Shown here: in pieces, positions 16,312-25,294 of the stretch | How positions within the stretch are numbered: position 1 is the first letter of the stretch | Layout: each line of letters opens with the position of its first letter | NCBI GenBank assembly: GCA_910589025.1 | Contig: CAJURM010000022.1 | Span: forward strand, 1-47,998 | DNA: 47,998 nucleotides | Direction of reading: 5' to 3' | From: an uncultured Odoribacter sp. | Lineage (GTDB): Bacteria; Bacteroidota; Bacteroidia; Bacteroidales; Marinifilaceae | Program-made: the position numbers and the translations under genes | Notes under the pieces: generated by a model | Seen by the model: the letters and a program-made list of their open reading frames with translations, nothing else | Told to the model about the DNA's origin: nothing | The model's database searches: none

Positions 16312-17817
16312 ATGGCATTTATAAACTCATTGATTTCCCTGTTTACTTCCAAACGGTTATCGCAAATCGACTACTTCAAAACCAACCCCTCGGAAGTGCA
16401 ACGGAACGTTTTAAAAGAACTACTGACCACAGCAGCCAAAACAGAATACGGACAGAAACACCATTTTCATTCCATTTCCACAGCAGAACAATACCGGGAA
16501 CGCCTTCCCATCGTCCACTACGAAGACATACGGGAACTGATTGCCGCCACCATGAACGGCAAACCGGACCTACTCTGGCCGGAGGAAATCAAATGGTTTG
16601 CCAAATCATCAGGGACCACCGACGCCAAAAGCAAATTTATTCCGGTCACCTCGTCCTCCCTGGAGAACTGCCATTTCAGAGGCGGAAAAGACATCATTGC
16701 CATCTTCAACCGCCTGAACCCCGATGCCCAGGTATTCGGCGGGAAAACACTCGCCCTGGGAGGCAGCAGTGAAATATACAGCACCAACACCAACTGTCAG
16801 TGCGGAGACCTCTCGGCCATTCTGATTTCCAATACCCCTTTCTGGGCCAATTTCATGAAAACCCCCGACGCCTCCATCATGCTGATGAGCAACTGGGAAG
16901 AAAAAATCGAAAAAATATGCGAGATTACCATCAAGGAAGACGTCCGCTGCCTGGCAGGCGTCCCCTCCTGGTTCCTCACCCTCATCAATAAAATCTTAGA
17001 GAAAACCGGAAAAAACAACCTCCACGAAGTGTGGCCCAACCTGGAATTATTCATACACGGCGGCATCAGTTTCGTGCCCTATCGCGAACAATACCAGCGC
17101 CTGCTTCCGGACCCGAAAATGAAATACCTCGAAACCTATAACGCTTCCGAAGGATTCTTCGGCATACAAGACGACCCGGACGACTCGTCCATGCTGCTGA
17201 TGCTGGACTACGGCGTATACTACGAATTTATGCCGGTCAGCGAATTGGGAAATACGAAACCCCGAACACTACTCCTGGAAGAAGTGGAAACAGGCGTCAA
17301 TTACGCCCTCATCATCAGCACCAACGGCGGACTGTGGCGGTACATGATAGGCGACACCATCATGTTCACCTCCACCTCCCCCTACAAATTTAAAATCACA
17401 GGTCGCACAAAACTGTATATCAACGCATTCGGGGAAGAATTGATCATTGACAATGCCACACAGGCATTGTACCGGACCTGTAAGGAAACCGGGACCCAGG
17501 TCTACGAATTTACAGCAGCCCCCGTATTCATGGACGAAGGAAAAAAAGGGGCTCACGAATGGCTGATTGAATTTGAAACACCGCCCGCCAACCCCGAACA
17601 CTTTGCAGAACTGCTGGACCGCGAACTTCAGAAGCTGAACTCCGACTACGAAGCCAAACGGCTGCTCTCTCTGGAACGGCTGAAACTGCATATCGCCCGC
17701 CCCGGCTTATTCAACGAATGGCTGAAAGAAAAAGGAAAACTCGGCGGACAAAATAAAGTGCCCCGGTTATGGAACGACCGTACACACCTCGAACAGTTGT
17801 TGGAAATGAATCACTAA
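16312..17817 (+). CDS. GH3 auxin-responsive-promoter family protein
   Basis: A 501-residue protein of the GH3 acyl-adenylate-forming superfamily. Recognisable: KTEYGQKHHF near the N-terminus, ATP-binding WFAKSSGTTDAKSKFIPVT, LALGGSSEIY, YNASEGFFGIQDD, GLWRYMIGDTIMFTS, and C-terminal GRTKLYINAFGEELIIDNA. Plant members conjugate amino acids to jasmonate or auxin; bacterial members presumably activate a carboxylate with ATP and join it to an amine, but the substrate is unknown. It starts 44 bp after rnhB and ends 6 bp before the methyltransferase gene, suggesting an operon. Confidence 0.9.
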   Translation: MAFINSLISLFTSKRLSQIDYFKTNPSEVQRNVLKELLTTAAKTEYGQKHHFHSISTAEQYRERLPIVHYEDIRELIAATMNGKPDLLWPEEIKWFAKSSGTTDAKSKFIPVTSSSLENCHFRGGKDIIAIFNRLNPDAQVFGGKTLALGGSSEIYSTNTNCQCGDLSAILISNTPFWANFMKTPDASIMLMSNWEEKIEKICEITIKEDVRCLAGVPSWFLTLINKILEKTGKNNLHEVWPNLELFIHGGISFVPYREQYQRLLPDPKMKYLETYNASEGFFGIQDDPDDSSMLLMLDYGVYYEFMPVSELGNTKPRTLLLEEVETGVNYALIISTNGGLWRYMIGDTIMFTSTSPYKFKITGRTKLYINAFGEELIIDNATQALYRTCKETGTQVYEFTAAPVFMDEGKKGAHEWLIEFETPPANPEHFAELLDRELQKLNSDYEAKRLLSLERLKLHIARPGLFNEWLKEKGKLGGQNKVPRLWNDRTHLEQLLEMNH

Positions 17818-17823
17818 AACGAC

Positions 17824-18705
17824 ATGGACATAAAACTTTTGACGCCCCAGGAATGGAGCGACTACGAACTGATAGACAGCGGTAACTTTGAGAAACTGGA
17901 ACGTTTCGGACGTTATGTCACCGCCCGTCCGGAACCCCAGGCCATCTGGAACAAATCCCTGCCCGACGCCGAATGGAACCAACGGACAAACGCCTACTTC
18001 CGCAAAGACAAACGCAATGAAGAACGGGGCGAATGGAGCACCAAACCCCAGATGCCCCAACAATGGTTCGTCAACTACCGCCACGAAAACATGAACCTCC
18101 GGATGCGTTTAGGACTTACTTCCTTCAAACATGTCGGTCTGTTTCCGGAACAAGCGGAAAACTGGAATTTCATTTACGACCAGGTGAAAAAAATCGGGAC
18201 CTCCGCCCGTGTCCTGAACCTCTTCGCCTACACGGGGGGAGCCTCTTTAGCTGCGCGGAGTGCCGGAGCGGACGTAACCCACGTAGACTCCGTCAAACCC
18301 GTCATATCCTGGGCCAGAGAAAACATGGAAGCATCCGGACTGAACGGCATCCGGTGGATAGTGGACGATGCCCTCAAATTCGCACGCCGGGAAGTGAAAC
18401 GAGGAAAAAAATACAACGGAATCATACTTGACCCTCCTGCCTACGGACGCGGACCCGACGGTGAAAAATGGATTCTGGAAGAAAACCTCAACGAACTGCT
18501 GAGCCTGTGCAGACAATTGCTGGAACCCCGGAACAGCTTTTTAGTACTGAATCTCTATTCCATGGGACTATCCGCCCTGCTGGCACGCACCACAGTACGC
18601 CAGTTAGTCGGAGAATGCCAGGGGGAATGCTTCGGCGAACTATTCTTCACCGATTCCTTCGGCAAATCCCTCCCCTTAGGCGTATACTACCGTTTCTGGC
18701 GCTGA
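17824..18705 (+). CDS. Class I SAM-dependent methyltransferase, RlmI-like
   Basis: A 293-residue methyltransferase resembling RlmI/RlmK 23S rRNA cytosine methyltransferases without the N-terminal PUA domain. SAM-binding motif I is VLNLFAYTGGASLAARSAGAD, followed by THVDSVKPVISWARENMEASGL and the catalytic-loop-type LDPPAYGRGPDGEKW. An N-terminal segment FGRYVTARPEPQAIW is characteristic of this group. The target RNA is not determined. It starts 6 bp after the GH3-family gene and is convergent with glutamine synthetase III, 24 bp apart. Confidence 0.87.
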   Translation: MDIKLLTPQEWSDYELIDSGNFEKLERFGRYVTARPEPQAIWNKSLPDAEWNQRTNAYFRKDKRNEERGEWSTKPQMPQQWFVNYRHENMNLRMRLGLTSFKHVGLFPEQAENWNFIYDQVKKIGTSARVLNLFAYTGGASLAARSAGADVTHVDSVKPVISWARENMEASGLNGIRWIVDDALKFARREVKRGKKYNGIILDPPAYGRGPDGEKWILEENLNELLSLCRQLLEPRNSFLVLNLYSMGLSALLARTTVRQLVGECQGECFGELFFTDSFGKSLPLGVYYRFWR

Positions 18706-18729
18706 AACCGATTCCCGCCTTTGCCCTCT

Positions 18730-20916
18730 TTACCGGGAAAAAAGAAGCTCCCTGTATTTCGGCAAAGGCCACATTTCATCGTCCACCATCAACTCCAGCT
18801 TATCAATATGGTAACGGATTTTTTCCATATAGGGCCGTACGGTAGCTGAATAAGCCTCCGCCCGATCCACCTCATTCCCATAAGTATTATTGGCCACCTT
18901 GCGGGCTTCCGTCATGTCGCCTACCATCGTACGGATTTCATTAATATGCCGGGAGATTTCCTTGATACTTTCCAACTGCACATTTCCCACCTCCGCATAC
19001 ATATCCGGAAGAATCTCTTTCAATCCCTTCACATTTCCGATCAGCGTATTCTGATAAGCAATAGCCGTCGGGATAATATGATTCAATGCCAAATCACCCA
19101 ACACGCGCGATTCTATCTGTAACTTTTTCAGATAAATCTCATTCTTAATTTCAAAACGCGCTTCCAACTCCCGCTCGGTAAAAATTCCGTTCCCGACAAA
19201 AAGTTTCAGTGCCTTGGGTGCCAGATAAGCCTTCAACGCGCTGACACAATCGCTATCGACCGACAAACCGCGGCGCATAGCTTCTTCCTTCCACTCTTTG
19301 CTGTACCCGTTTCCCTCAAAGCGGATTTTCTTACAATCGATAATGTACTTCCGTAACGTCTGGAATATCGCTTCATCCTTTTTCACCCCCTTATCAATCA
19401 GAACATCGGTCTCCCTCTTAAAAGCCATCAACTGCTCCGCCACCGCTGTGTTCAACACAATCATCGCTCCCCCGCAATTAGCGGAAGAACCGACAGCCCG
19501 GAACTCAAATCGGTTGCCTGTAAACGCAAAAGGCGACGTCCGGTTGCGGTCGGTATTGTCCCGCATGATTTCCGGTATCTTGCCCACATTCAATTTCAGT
19601 TCCGTCTTTTCATCCGCACTCATTTTTTCACTGCTGACCTTTGCCTCTATCTCATCCAGAATAGAATCCAACTGCTGCCCCAAAAACACGGACATAATCA
19701 CGGGAGGCGCCTCATCACCGCCCAAACGGTGCTCATTTCCCAACGACACGATACACGCCTTCAACAACGCCTCATGCTCCAGCACGGCTTTTGTCGTCGC
19801 AACCAAAAACACTAAAAACTGCATATTCGATTTCGGATTCTTGCCCGGTGACAAAAGATTCACCCCCGTATCCGTCAGAAGCGACCAATTGTTGTGTTTA
19901 CCGGAACCGTTGATTCCCTTAAAAGGCTTCTCATGCAAAAGCACCCGGAAATGATGATGCCGTGCCACGCGTTTCATCGTGGACATCAGCAACTGATTGT
20001 GGTCCACCGCCAAATTCGCCTCCTCAAAAATAGGCGCCAGCTCAAACTGGTTGGGCGCACACTCATTATGGCGCGTCTTTGCCGGAATACCCAAACGGTG
20101 GCACTCATACTCCAACTCATCCATAAAAGCGTTCACCCGTTCGGGAATAGCCCCGAAATAATGGTCTTCCAACTGCTGGTCTTTCGCAGCGGAATGTCCC
20201 ATCAGTGTCCGTCCGCATAACTTCAAATCCGGACGGGCATTAAACAATGCAGCATCTATCAGAAAATACTCCTGCTCCCATCCCAGCGTAGCAATCACTT
20301 TCCGCACATCCTTATCAAAATACTGGCACACCTCCACTGCTGCCTTATCCACCAACGACAAGGCCTTCAACATCGGAGTCTTATAGTCCAGCGCCTCACC
20401 CGTATACGCCACAAAGACAGTCGGAATACACAACGTATTGTTATTTATAAAAGCCGGTGAACCGGGGTCCCAGGCCGTATATCCACGCGCTTCAAACGTA
20501 TTCCGGATACCCCCGTTGGGAAAACTCGAAGCATCAGGCTCCTGCTGCACCAGCAATTTCCCGTCAAACGCCTCTATCACCTCCCCGTCTTTCAATATAT
20601 CGATAAAACTGTCGTGCTTTTCAGCCGTGGCCCCGTTCAACGGGTGAAACCAGTGGGTATAATGGGTTGCTCCCTTTTCCACCGCCCACGCTTTCATCGC
20701 AGCAGCCACCTGGTCTGCCAGTGTGCGGTCAATAGCCCCACCCTCCGACATGATTTTTTCCAATTTCCTAAAAGCCTCCACCGAAAGATAATGACGCATC
20801 TTTTCCATCGTGAACACATCGGCTCCATATACTTCTGTCAAACGCGGCCTGTGTTTCCTCTCCACCGGGACACACCTTGCCAATTCCTCTAAAGCTGAAA
20901 ATCTGATTTTTGCCAT
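18730..20916 (-). CDS. Glutamine synthetase type III (GSIII)
   Basis: A 728-residue enzyme, the usual GSIII length and the typical ammonium-assimilating form in Bacteroidales. It makes glutamine from glutamate, ammonia and ATP. Motifs: FPNGGIRNTFEARGYTAWDPG, LGWEQEYFLIDAALF (Mg-binding Glu), HNECAPNQFELAPIFEEAN, FKGINGSGKHNNWSL, and NRTSPFAFTGNRFEFRAVGSS near the ATP site. The C-terminal ~170 residues are the helical GSIII-specific domain. The ATG at 20916 is preferred over GTG at 20922. A -7 box lies 20 bp upstream. Convergent with the methyltransferase gene. Confidence 0.97.
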   Translation of the reverse strand: MAKIRFSALEELARCVPVERKHRPRLTEVYGADVFTMEKMRHYLSVEAFRKLEKIMSEGGAIDRTLADQVAAAMKAWAVEKGATHYTHWFHPLNGATAEKHDSFIDILKDGEVIEAFDGKLLVQQEPDASSFPNGGIRNTFEARGYTAWDPGSPAFINNNTLCIPTVFVAYTGEALDYKTPMLKALSLVDKAAVEVCQYFDKDVRKVIATLGWEQEYFLIDAALFNARPDLKLCGRTLMGHSAAKDQQLEDHYFGAIPERVNAFMDELEYECHRLGIPAKTRHNECAPNQFELAPIFEEANLAVDHNQLLMSTMKRVARHHHFRVLLHEKPFKGINGSGKHNNWSLLTDTGVNLLSPGKNPKSNMQFLVFLVATTKAVLEHEALLKACIVSLGNEHRLGGDEAPPVIMSVFLGQQLDSILDEIEAKVSSEKMSADEKTELKLNVGKIPEIMRDNTDRNRTSPFAFTGNRFEFRAVGSSANCGGAMIVLNTAVAEQLMAFKRETDVLIDKGVKKDEAIFQTLRKYIIDCKKIRFEGNGYSKEWKEEAMRRGLSVDSDCVSALKAYLAPKALKLFVGNGIFTERELEARFEIKNEIYLKKLQIESRVLGDLALNHIIPTAIAYQNTLIGNVKGLKEILPDMYAEVGNVQLESIKEISRHINEIRTMVGDMTEARKVANNTYGNEVDRAEAYSATVRPYMEKIRYHIDKLELMVDDEMWPLPKYRELLFSR

Positions 20917-20936
20917 ACGCACAAATTAAGTAACGG

Positions 20937-20944
20937 CAAAAATA
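20937..20944 (-). promoter_or_regulatory. -7 box of the glutamine synthetase III gene
   Basis: The plus strand CAAAAATA gives TATTTTTG on the minus strand (full match to TAnnTTTG), 20 bp before the ATG at 20916, in the 53-bp gap after the AraC gene. Confidence 0.55.
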
Positions 20945-20969
20945 ACGATTTTTCACCGAATAAAGAAAT

Positions 20970-21869
20970 CTAATTCCGTGTATACCGATATTCATTGGGC
21001 GCCACCCCCGTGATTTTCCTGAAAATAAGACTGAAATACTGCACATTGGGAAACCCCAGCCACTGAGCGACAAACAAAGGAGTATTCCCCTCCTGCAACA
21101 ACATTTTTTTGGAAAATTCCAACCGCTTGAAACAAAAATACTCATCCGGCGTCTTTCCTGTCTCCCACTTCATCAGGTCACAGAAATAGGCAACGGAAAG
21201 CCCCAAATGCTCCGCACAATACTCCGCCGACGGCAACTCGCCACACTGCAACCGCCCGGAAGCAATATAAGCATCCAACAGGATTTCCAGCCTTTCCATG
21301 ACAACCTTATTCCGGCCTTCACGCGTGACAAACTGCCGCTCATAAAAACGAGTGCAATAATCCAGCAGCAATTCTATGTGACGGGAAAGTATCGTTCCGC
21401 TGTGGGTATCGATAGCATGGTGCAACTCCTCTTCGATGTTTTCAAGACAGCAGTTCACCGTAGCCGTTTCGCGTTGCGACAAATGCAACGCCTCCTCCTT
21501 GCGGTAAGAAAAAAAAGTATAATTCCCGATACGATTGTTCAGTGACGTACAAAACAACAGATCCGGATGAAACGCCAACAACCACCCCTTACCGGGAAGC
21601 ACACCCGCCTCGCTCATCCGGAAAATCTCTCCGGGCTTCAAAAACACCATCGTGGCATGGGAATAATCGTAATACGCCCGCCCACAGCAACTGCAACCGT
21701 CCGCACACTCCTCGATAAGCAGAACCGCATAAAACTCAAACTTCACCCGCTCCTGCTCCACCCCGGAATGCGCCAGATTAATAATAGTGACCTGGGGATG
21801 CAACGTCTTACAACCCAGACAGCGGTTGCATTCACACACCGTTCGGATGTCCAACACCTCCCTTTTCAT
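20970..21869 (-). CDS. AraC family regulator with cysteine-rich N-terminal domain
   Basis: A 299-residue regulator: cupin-like sensor domain (about 1-170) and C-terminal double helix-turn-helix (about 200-299) with SAEYCAEHLGLSVAYFCDLMKWETGKTP and PLFVAQWLGFPNVQYFSLIFRKITG. It is a paralogue of the gene upstream (shared TLHP, FHPDLL, YTFFSYR, EALHLS, HIELLLxYC, RFYERQFVTR). Unlike that paralogue, its sensor domain has eight cysteines in two clusters, C12/C14/C17/C20 (CECNRCLGC) and C55/C59/C61/C62 (CADGCSCC), so it could bind a metal or Fe-S cluster or sense redox or thiols (inference). The start is placed at the ATG at 21869, 14 bp after the upstream stop; a TTG at 21887 also exists. Confidence 0.88.
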   Translation of the reverse strand: MKREVLDIRTVCECNRCLGCKTLHPQVTIINLAHSGVEQERVKFEFYAVLLIEECADGCSCCGRAYYDYSHATMVFLKPGEIFRMSEAGVLPGKGWLLAFHPDLLFCTSLNNRIGNYTFFSYRKEEALHLSQRETATVNCCLENIEEELHHAIDTHSGTILSRHIELLLDYCTRFYERQFVTREGRNKVVMERLEILLDAYIASGRLQCGELPSAEYCAEHLGLSVAYFCDLMKWETGKTPDEYFCFKRLEFSKKMLLQEGNTPLFVAQWLGFPNVQYFSLIFRKITGVAPNEYRYTRN

Positions 21870-21883
21870 CGTCCCCCCGTTCC

Positions 21884-22789
21884 TCAACCATTCACTCGCA
21901 TGCGATACTCATTAGGCGTACATCCTACCCGTTTCTTAAACAAACGGCAAAGATGCTGCGGATACTGAAAGCCCAGAGAATACGCAATCCGGCTGACCGT
22001 CTCCCCCGTATCCGAAATACGCTCCTTGGCCACCTCGATCACCTTCTCCTGGATATACTCCTGCGGGGTCTTGCCCGTCTCCTTTTTGAACATATCGCCG
22101 AAATAATTGGGAGAAAGACAAAGCTCCCCGGCAAAATATTTCACCGACGGCAACCCGTTCTGTTCCGCATACTCCCCTTCGAAATACTCCTCCAAAAGCG
22201 TCTCAAAACGCGTCAACACATCCCGGTTCGCCTTACTGCGGGTGACAAACTGCCGCTCATAAAAGCGCATGCAATACCCCAGCAACAACTCGATATGCGT
22301 GGCAATCAGCCGCCGACTGTGTTTATCCACCCCGTGCTCCAGCTCCATGCGGATAATCCGCAGGCAATCCATGACAATATGCTGCTCCGACTCCGAAAGA
22401 TGTAACGCTTCACTCACCTCGTAAGAAAAAAATGTATACTTCTTCATATTTTTCCCCAGCGACGTACCCTGCAACAAATCGGGATGAAAAATTATCCCGT
22501 ACACATCCGTCTGCACCCGATCCACCGTACGGGTGGTTTCCGTCGTCTGACCGGGAGCAAAACAAACAATCGTCCCCTCCTGATAATCATAATTCTGACG
22601 ACCGTACTTAATGGCACAAGCCTTTTCCATCTTCAGAAACAACGCATACAGCCCGTAATGCATCGTCATCACCTCAATGCCACGGGTCGCCTTATTCAAA
22701 TCCACAACACTCACCAACGGATGGAGCGTTTCCAGCCCAAACAACCGATTATACACATCCACACTATCCAGATGAAGCACTTCACTCAT
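21884..22789 (-). CDS. AraC family transcriptional regulator
   Basis: A 301-residue regulator with a cupin-like N-terminal domain (YDYQEGTIVCFAPGQTTE) and a C-terminal AraC DNA-binding domain with two HTH units (VKYFAGELCLSPNYFGDMFKKETGKTPQEYI and ETVSRIAYSLGFQYPQHLCRLFKKRVGCTPNEYR). It is the first gene of a two-gene operon with the cysteine-rich paralogue. Its promoter has a full -7 box (22817-22824) and two 21-bp direct repeats where the -33 element should be, arranged exactly as at the divergent DUF3737 promoter, so autoregulation and control of that operon are likely. Confidence 0.93.
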   Translation of the reverse strand: MSEVLHLDSVDVYNRLFGLETLHPLVSVVDLNKATRGIEVMTMHYGLYALFLKMEKACAIKYGRQNYDYQEGTIVCFAPGQTTETTRTVDRVQTDVYGIIFHPDLLQGTSLGKNMKKYTFFSYEVSEALHLSESEQHIVMDCLRIIRMELEHGVDKHSRRLIATHIELLLGYCMRFYERQFVTRSKANRDVLTRFETLLEEYFEGEYAEQNGLPSVKYFAGELCLSPNYFGDMFKKETGKTPQEYIQEKVIEVAKERISDTGETVSRIAYSLGFQYPQHLCRLFKKRVGCTPNEYRMRVNG

Positions 22790-22816
22790 ATACCTTCCAT
22801 TTTGCGGTTACCGTGA

Positions 22817-22884
22817 CAAAAATAGGAGAATAACCACACATTCCCATAACCCCGATTACAGATTCCATAACCCCGGATACAGAT
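22817..22884 (-). promoter_or_regulatory. AraC operon promoter with two regulator boxes
   Basis: On the minus strand the -7 box is TATTTTTG (22824-22817). Upstream are two copies of a 21-bp unit: CTGTAATCGGGGTTATGG beginning at 22861 and CTGTATCCGGGGTTATGG beginning at 22882. The proximal unit begins 37 bp before the -7 box and there is no TTTG -33 element, as in activator-dependent promoters. On the plus strand the repeat appears as CCATAACCCCG at 22844 and 22865. A further related unit, CCGTATCCGG, lies at 22907-22916 in plus orientation. Confidence 0.75.
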
Positions 22885-23060
22885 AAAACGACCGAATCAA
22901 TTTCAGCCGTATCCGGATAGACCTATTTACAAAACAGGATTTTTCAACTATTGGGCACAAAAAATTATATGGAAACCTTAAAGCCGGTTCAGGGAAACAA
23001 TCGAGTACAAAATCATGCGGGAACTCCCGAACAACATTCCCCGCAACAAAGTCATATCCC

Positions 23061-23126
23061 CTGTAATCAGGGTTATAGAATCCGTAATCCGTCTACCGGG
23101 GAAGACCGGGACAGGCTGTACTTTTG
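23061..23126 (+). promoter_or_regulatory. DUF3737/MalY operon promoter with two regulator boxes
   Basis: The perfect -7 box TACTTTTG lies at 23119-23126 without a TTTG -33 element. Units CTGTAATCAGGGTTATAG (from 23061) and CCGTAATCCGTCTACCGG (from 23082) are 21 bp apart, and the proximal one begins 37 bp before the -7 box, the same geometry as the divergent AraC promoter. The predicted transcript start (~23133) rules out the long upstream open frame and supports the ATG at 23203. The rest of the 413-bp intergenic region (22790-23202) shows nothing else recognisable. Confidence 0.75.
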
Positions 23127-23202
23127 CATCGTACGAAAAACTCAGTCACAGAATATAAAACAGAAAACATTCCTGAAAAAACAAACACTAAATACATCTG
23201 AT

Positions 23203-24108
23203 ATGCAGCTAATCAAAGACAAAGAATTCGGAGGCGAGCGCCCCCTGTTCGAATCGCATGACTTACACCTGGACAATGTCACCATCCGCGCCGGAGAATC
23301 GGCAATCAAGGAGTGCAGCAACATCATAGCCACCAACTGCCGTTTTGAAGGCAATTATCCCTTCTGGCACGTACACGGCTTTACCATAGAGCGCTGTTTC
23401 TTTGACGTAGGAGGCCGCTCGGCACTATGGTACTGCGACCAGCTGAAAATGACCGATACGGTTATCGACGCCCCGAAAATGTTCCGCGAAATGAATGAAA
23501 CAGACCTGGAGAACGTTGTAATGAACGACGCCGACGAAGTCTTCTGGCGGTGCCGGAACCTGCGCATAAAAAACCTGAAACTGCACGGCGGTACCTACCC
23601 GTTCATGTTCAGCAACAACATTTATATCGACGGTCTGGAAAGCGACAGCAAATACATATTCCAATACGTAAAGAACGCAGAAATACACCATGCCCGGATT
23701 ACCACCAAAGATGCCTTCTGGGAAGTGGAAAACGTCACCATCTACGATTCCGAACTGAACGGCGAATACCTCGGCTGGCACTCGAAAAACCTGCGGTTGG
23801 TGAATTGCCACATCAGCGGCGAACAACCTCTCTGTTACGCACACCATCTTATCTTGGAAAATTGTACCTTTGACCCCGGTTGCGACCGTGCATTCGAATA
23901 CAGCACACTGCAAGCCGACATCCGCGGAGCCATTACAAACATTAAAAATCCGATGTCCGGCCGCATCGTCGCCGACGAAATAGGCTCGGTGACTATCGAC
24001 GAAAACATCAAAGCTCCTGCCGACTGTAGAATTGAACAACGGAAAAAACAAACCCTATGCAATACGATTTTGACGAAATCATCCCCCGCCACGGCACCCA
24101 TTGCGTAA
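23203..24108 (+). CDS. DUF3737 family right-handed beta-helix-like protein
   Basis: A 301-residue cytosolic protein of DUF3737, beginning QLIKDKEFGGERPLFESHDLHL. It consists of ~20-residue parallel beta-helix repeats: ATNCRFEGNYPFWHVHGFTI, ERCFFDVGGRSALWYCDQL, ARITTKDAFWEVENV, CHISGEQPLCYAHHL. No catalytic motif is evident and the biochemical role is unknown. The open frame continues 84 codons upstream, but a promoter at 23119-23126 lies inside that stretch. Its last 52 bp overlap the start of the MalY-type gene in another frame, implying translational coupling. Confidence 0.87.
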   Translation: MQLIKDKEFGGERPLFESHDLHLDNVTIRAGESAIKECSNIIATNCRFEGNYPFWHVHGFTIERCFFDVGGRSALWYCDQLKMTDTVIDAPKMFREMNETDLENVVMNDADEVFWRCRNLRIKNLKLHGGTYPFMFSNNIYIDGLESDSKYIFQYVKNAEIHHARITTKDAFWEVENVTIYDSELNGEYLGWHSKNLRLVNCHISGEQPLCYAHHLILENCTFDPGCDRAFEYSTLQADIRGAITNIKNPMSGRIVADEIGSVTIDENIKAPADCRIEQRKKQTLCNTILTKSSPATAPIA

Positions 24109-25220
24109 AATGGGACAGCCTGGAAAACAGCAACATACTACCAATGTGGGTAGCCGATATGGACTTCCGTACGGCTCCCGCTATTGTGAAAGCCATACAG
24201 CAACGTGCAGAACACGGGATTTTTGGTTATACCCACGTCCCCGATACCTACTACCAAGCCATAACAAACTGGTTTGCCCGACGCCACCACTGGCAGATTG
24301 AACGGGAATGGATCATATACACCTCCAGCGTAGTACCTGCACTCTCCGCCATTATCAAAGCACTGACCGTCCCCGGAGAAAAAGTGCTGATACAAACACC
24401 CGTCTACAATTGTTTCTTTTCGTCCATCCGGAACAACGGGTGCGAAATCATTACAAACCCGTTAATCTATGCCGGCAACACTTTCACCGTCAATTACGAC
24501 GAACTGGAAGCGAAAACCGCCGACCCGGCAGTAAAGGTCATGCTGCTATGCAACCCCCACAACCCGGCAGGACGCGTCTGGACACGGGAAGAACTGACCC
24601 GTATCGGGAACATCTGTCTCCGGAACGGCGTAACCGTCGTGGCCGACGAAATCCACTGCGAACTGGTAATGCCGGGACACACCTACACACCTTTTGCTTC
24701 TTTGTCCGAAGAATTTCTCCGCCATTCGGTGACATGTGTCTCCCCCAGCAAAGCATTTAACACAGCAGGTTTACAGATTGCCAACATCGTATGTGCCGAT
24801 GCAGACATGCGGGCCGAAATCGACCGGGCCATGAACATCAACGAAGTGTGTGACGTCAATCCTTTCGGCGTGGCAGGAACCATTGCCGCCTACAACGAAG
24901 GGGAAGAATGGCTGTCGCAACTGCTGGACTATCTGCACCGGAATTATCAGCACATGAAAACCTTCTGCACGGAACACCTGCCCCAATTCCCGATTACCGC
25001 ACTGGAAGGCACTTACTTGGTCTGGATGGACTGCCGCGCCTTACAGATGCCGTCGGAAACACTGGCAGAACGCCTCAGCCGGGAAGCCAAACTGCAACTC
25101 AACGCCGGAACCATGTACGGAACGGAAGGCGAAGGATTCATGCGCTGGAACATCGCCTGCCCGAAAGCAGTAATGCTGGAAGGGCTGAAACGCTTTGAAA
25201 ACTTCGTAACACGGAGATAG
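24057..25220 (+). CDS. MalY/PatB family PLP-dependent C-S lyase
   Basis: A 387-residue fold-type I PLP enzyme of the MalY/PatB family, opening with DFDEIIPRHGTHCVKWD and WVADMDFRTAP, the hallmark of the group. Other motifs: GIFGYTHVPDTYY, NPHNPAGRVWTREEL, VVADEIHCELVMPG and the Schiff-base lysine in VSPSKAFNTAGLQ. Such enzymes cleave cystathionine or cysteine by beta-elimination, giving pyruvate, ammonia and a thiol or sulfide; strict assignment as aminotransferase or lyase is not possible. The start overlaps DUF3737 by 52 bp. Pyridoxamine kinase follows after 74 bp, linking the enzyme to its cofactor. Confidence 0.92.
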   Translation: MQYDFDEIIPRHGTHCVKWDSLENSNILPMWVADMDFRTAPAIVKAIQQRAEHGIFGYTHVPDTYYQAITNWFARRHHWQIEREWIIYTSSVVPALSAIIKALTVPGEKVLIQTPVYNCFFSSIRNNGCEIITNPLIYAGNTFTVNYDELEAKTADPAVKVMLLCNPHNPAGRVWTREELTRIGNICLRNGVTVVADEIHCELVMPGHTYTPFASLSEEFLRHSVTCVSPSKAFNTAGLQIANIVCADADMRAEIDRAMNINEVCDVNPFGVAGTIAAYNEGEEWLSQLLDYLHRNYQHMKTFCTEHLPQFPITALEGTYLVWMDCRALQMPSETLAERLSREAKLQLNAGTMYGTEGEGFMRWNIACPKAVMLEGLKRFENFVTRR

Positions 25221-25268
25221 CACAAGGGGACAACCACGAAAAACCGCCCGTACTGTTAATTTTATTTC

Positions 25269-25276
25269 TATCTTTG
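25269..25276 (+). promoter_or_regulatory. -7 box upstream of the pyridoxamine kinase gene
   Basis: TATCTTTG, a full match to TAnnTTTG, 18 bp before the ATG at 25295; no clear TTTG -33 element. The kinase can thus be transcribed separately from the MalY-type gene. Confidence 0.5.
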
Positions 25277-25294
25277 TGCTGCAAAACCTGTTAT

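Noticed and set aside
22951..23202. N-terminal extension of the DUF3737 protein or a separate gene
   Set aside because: The stretch contains the regulator boxes and the -7 box at 23119-23126, and the extension has no domain character.
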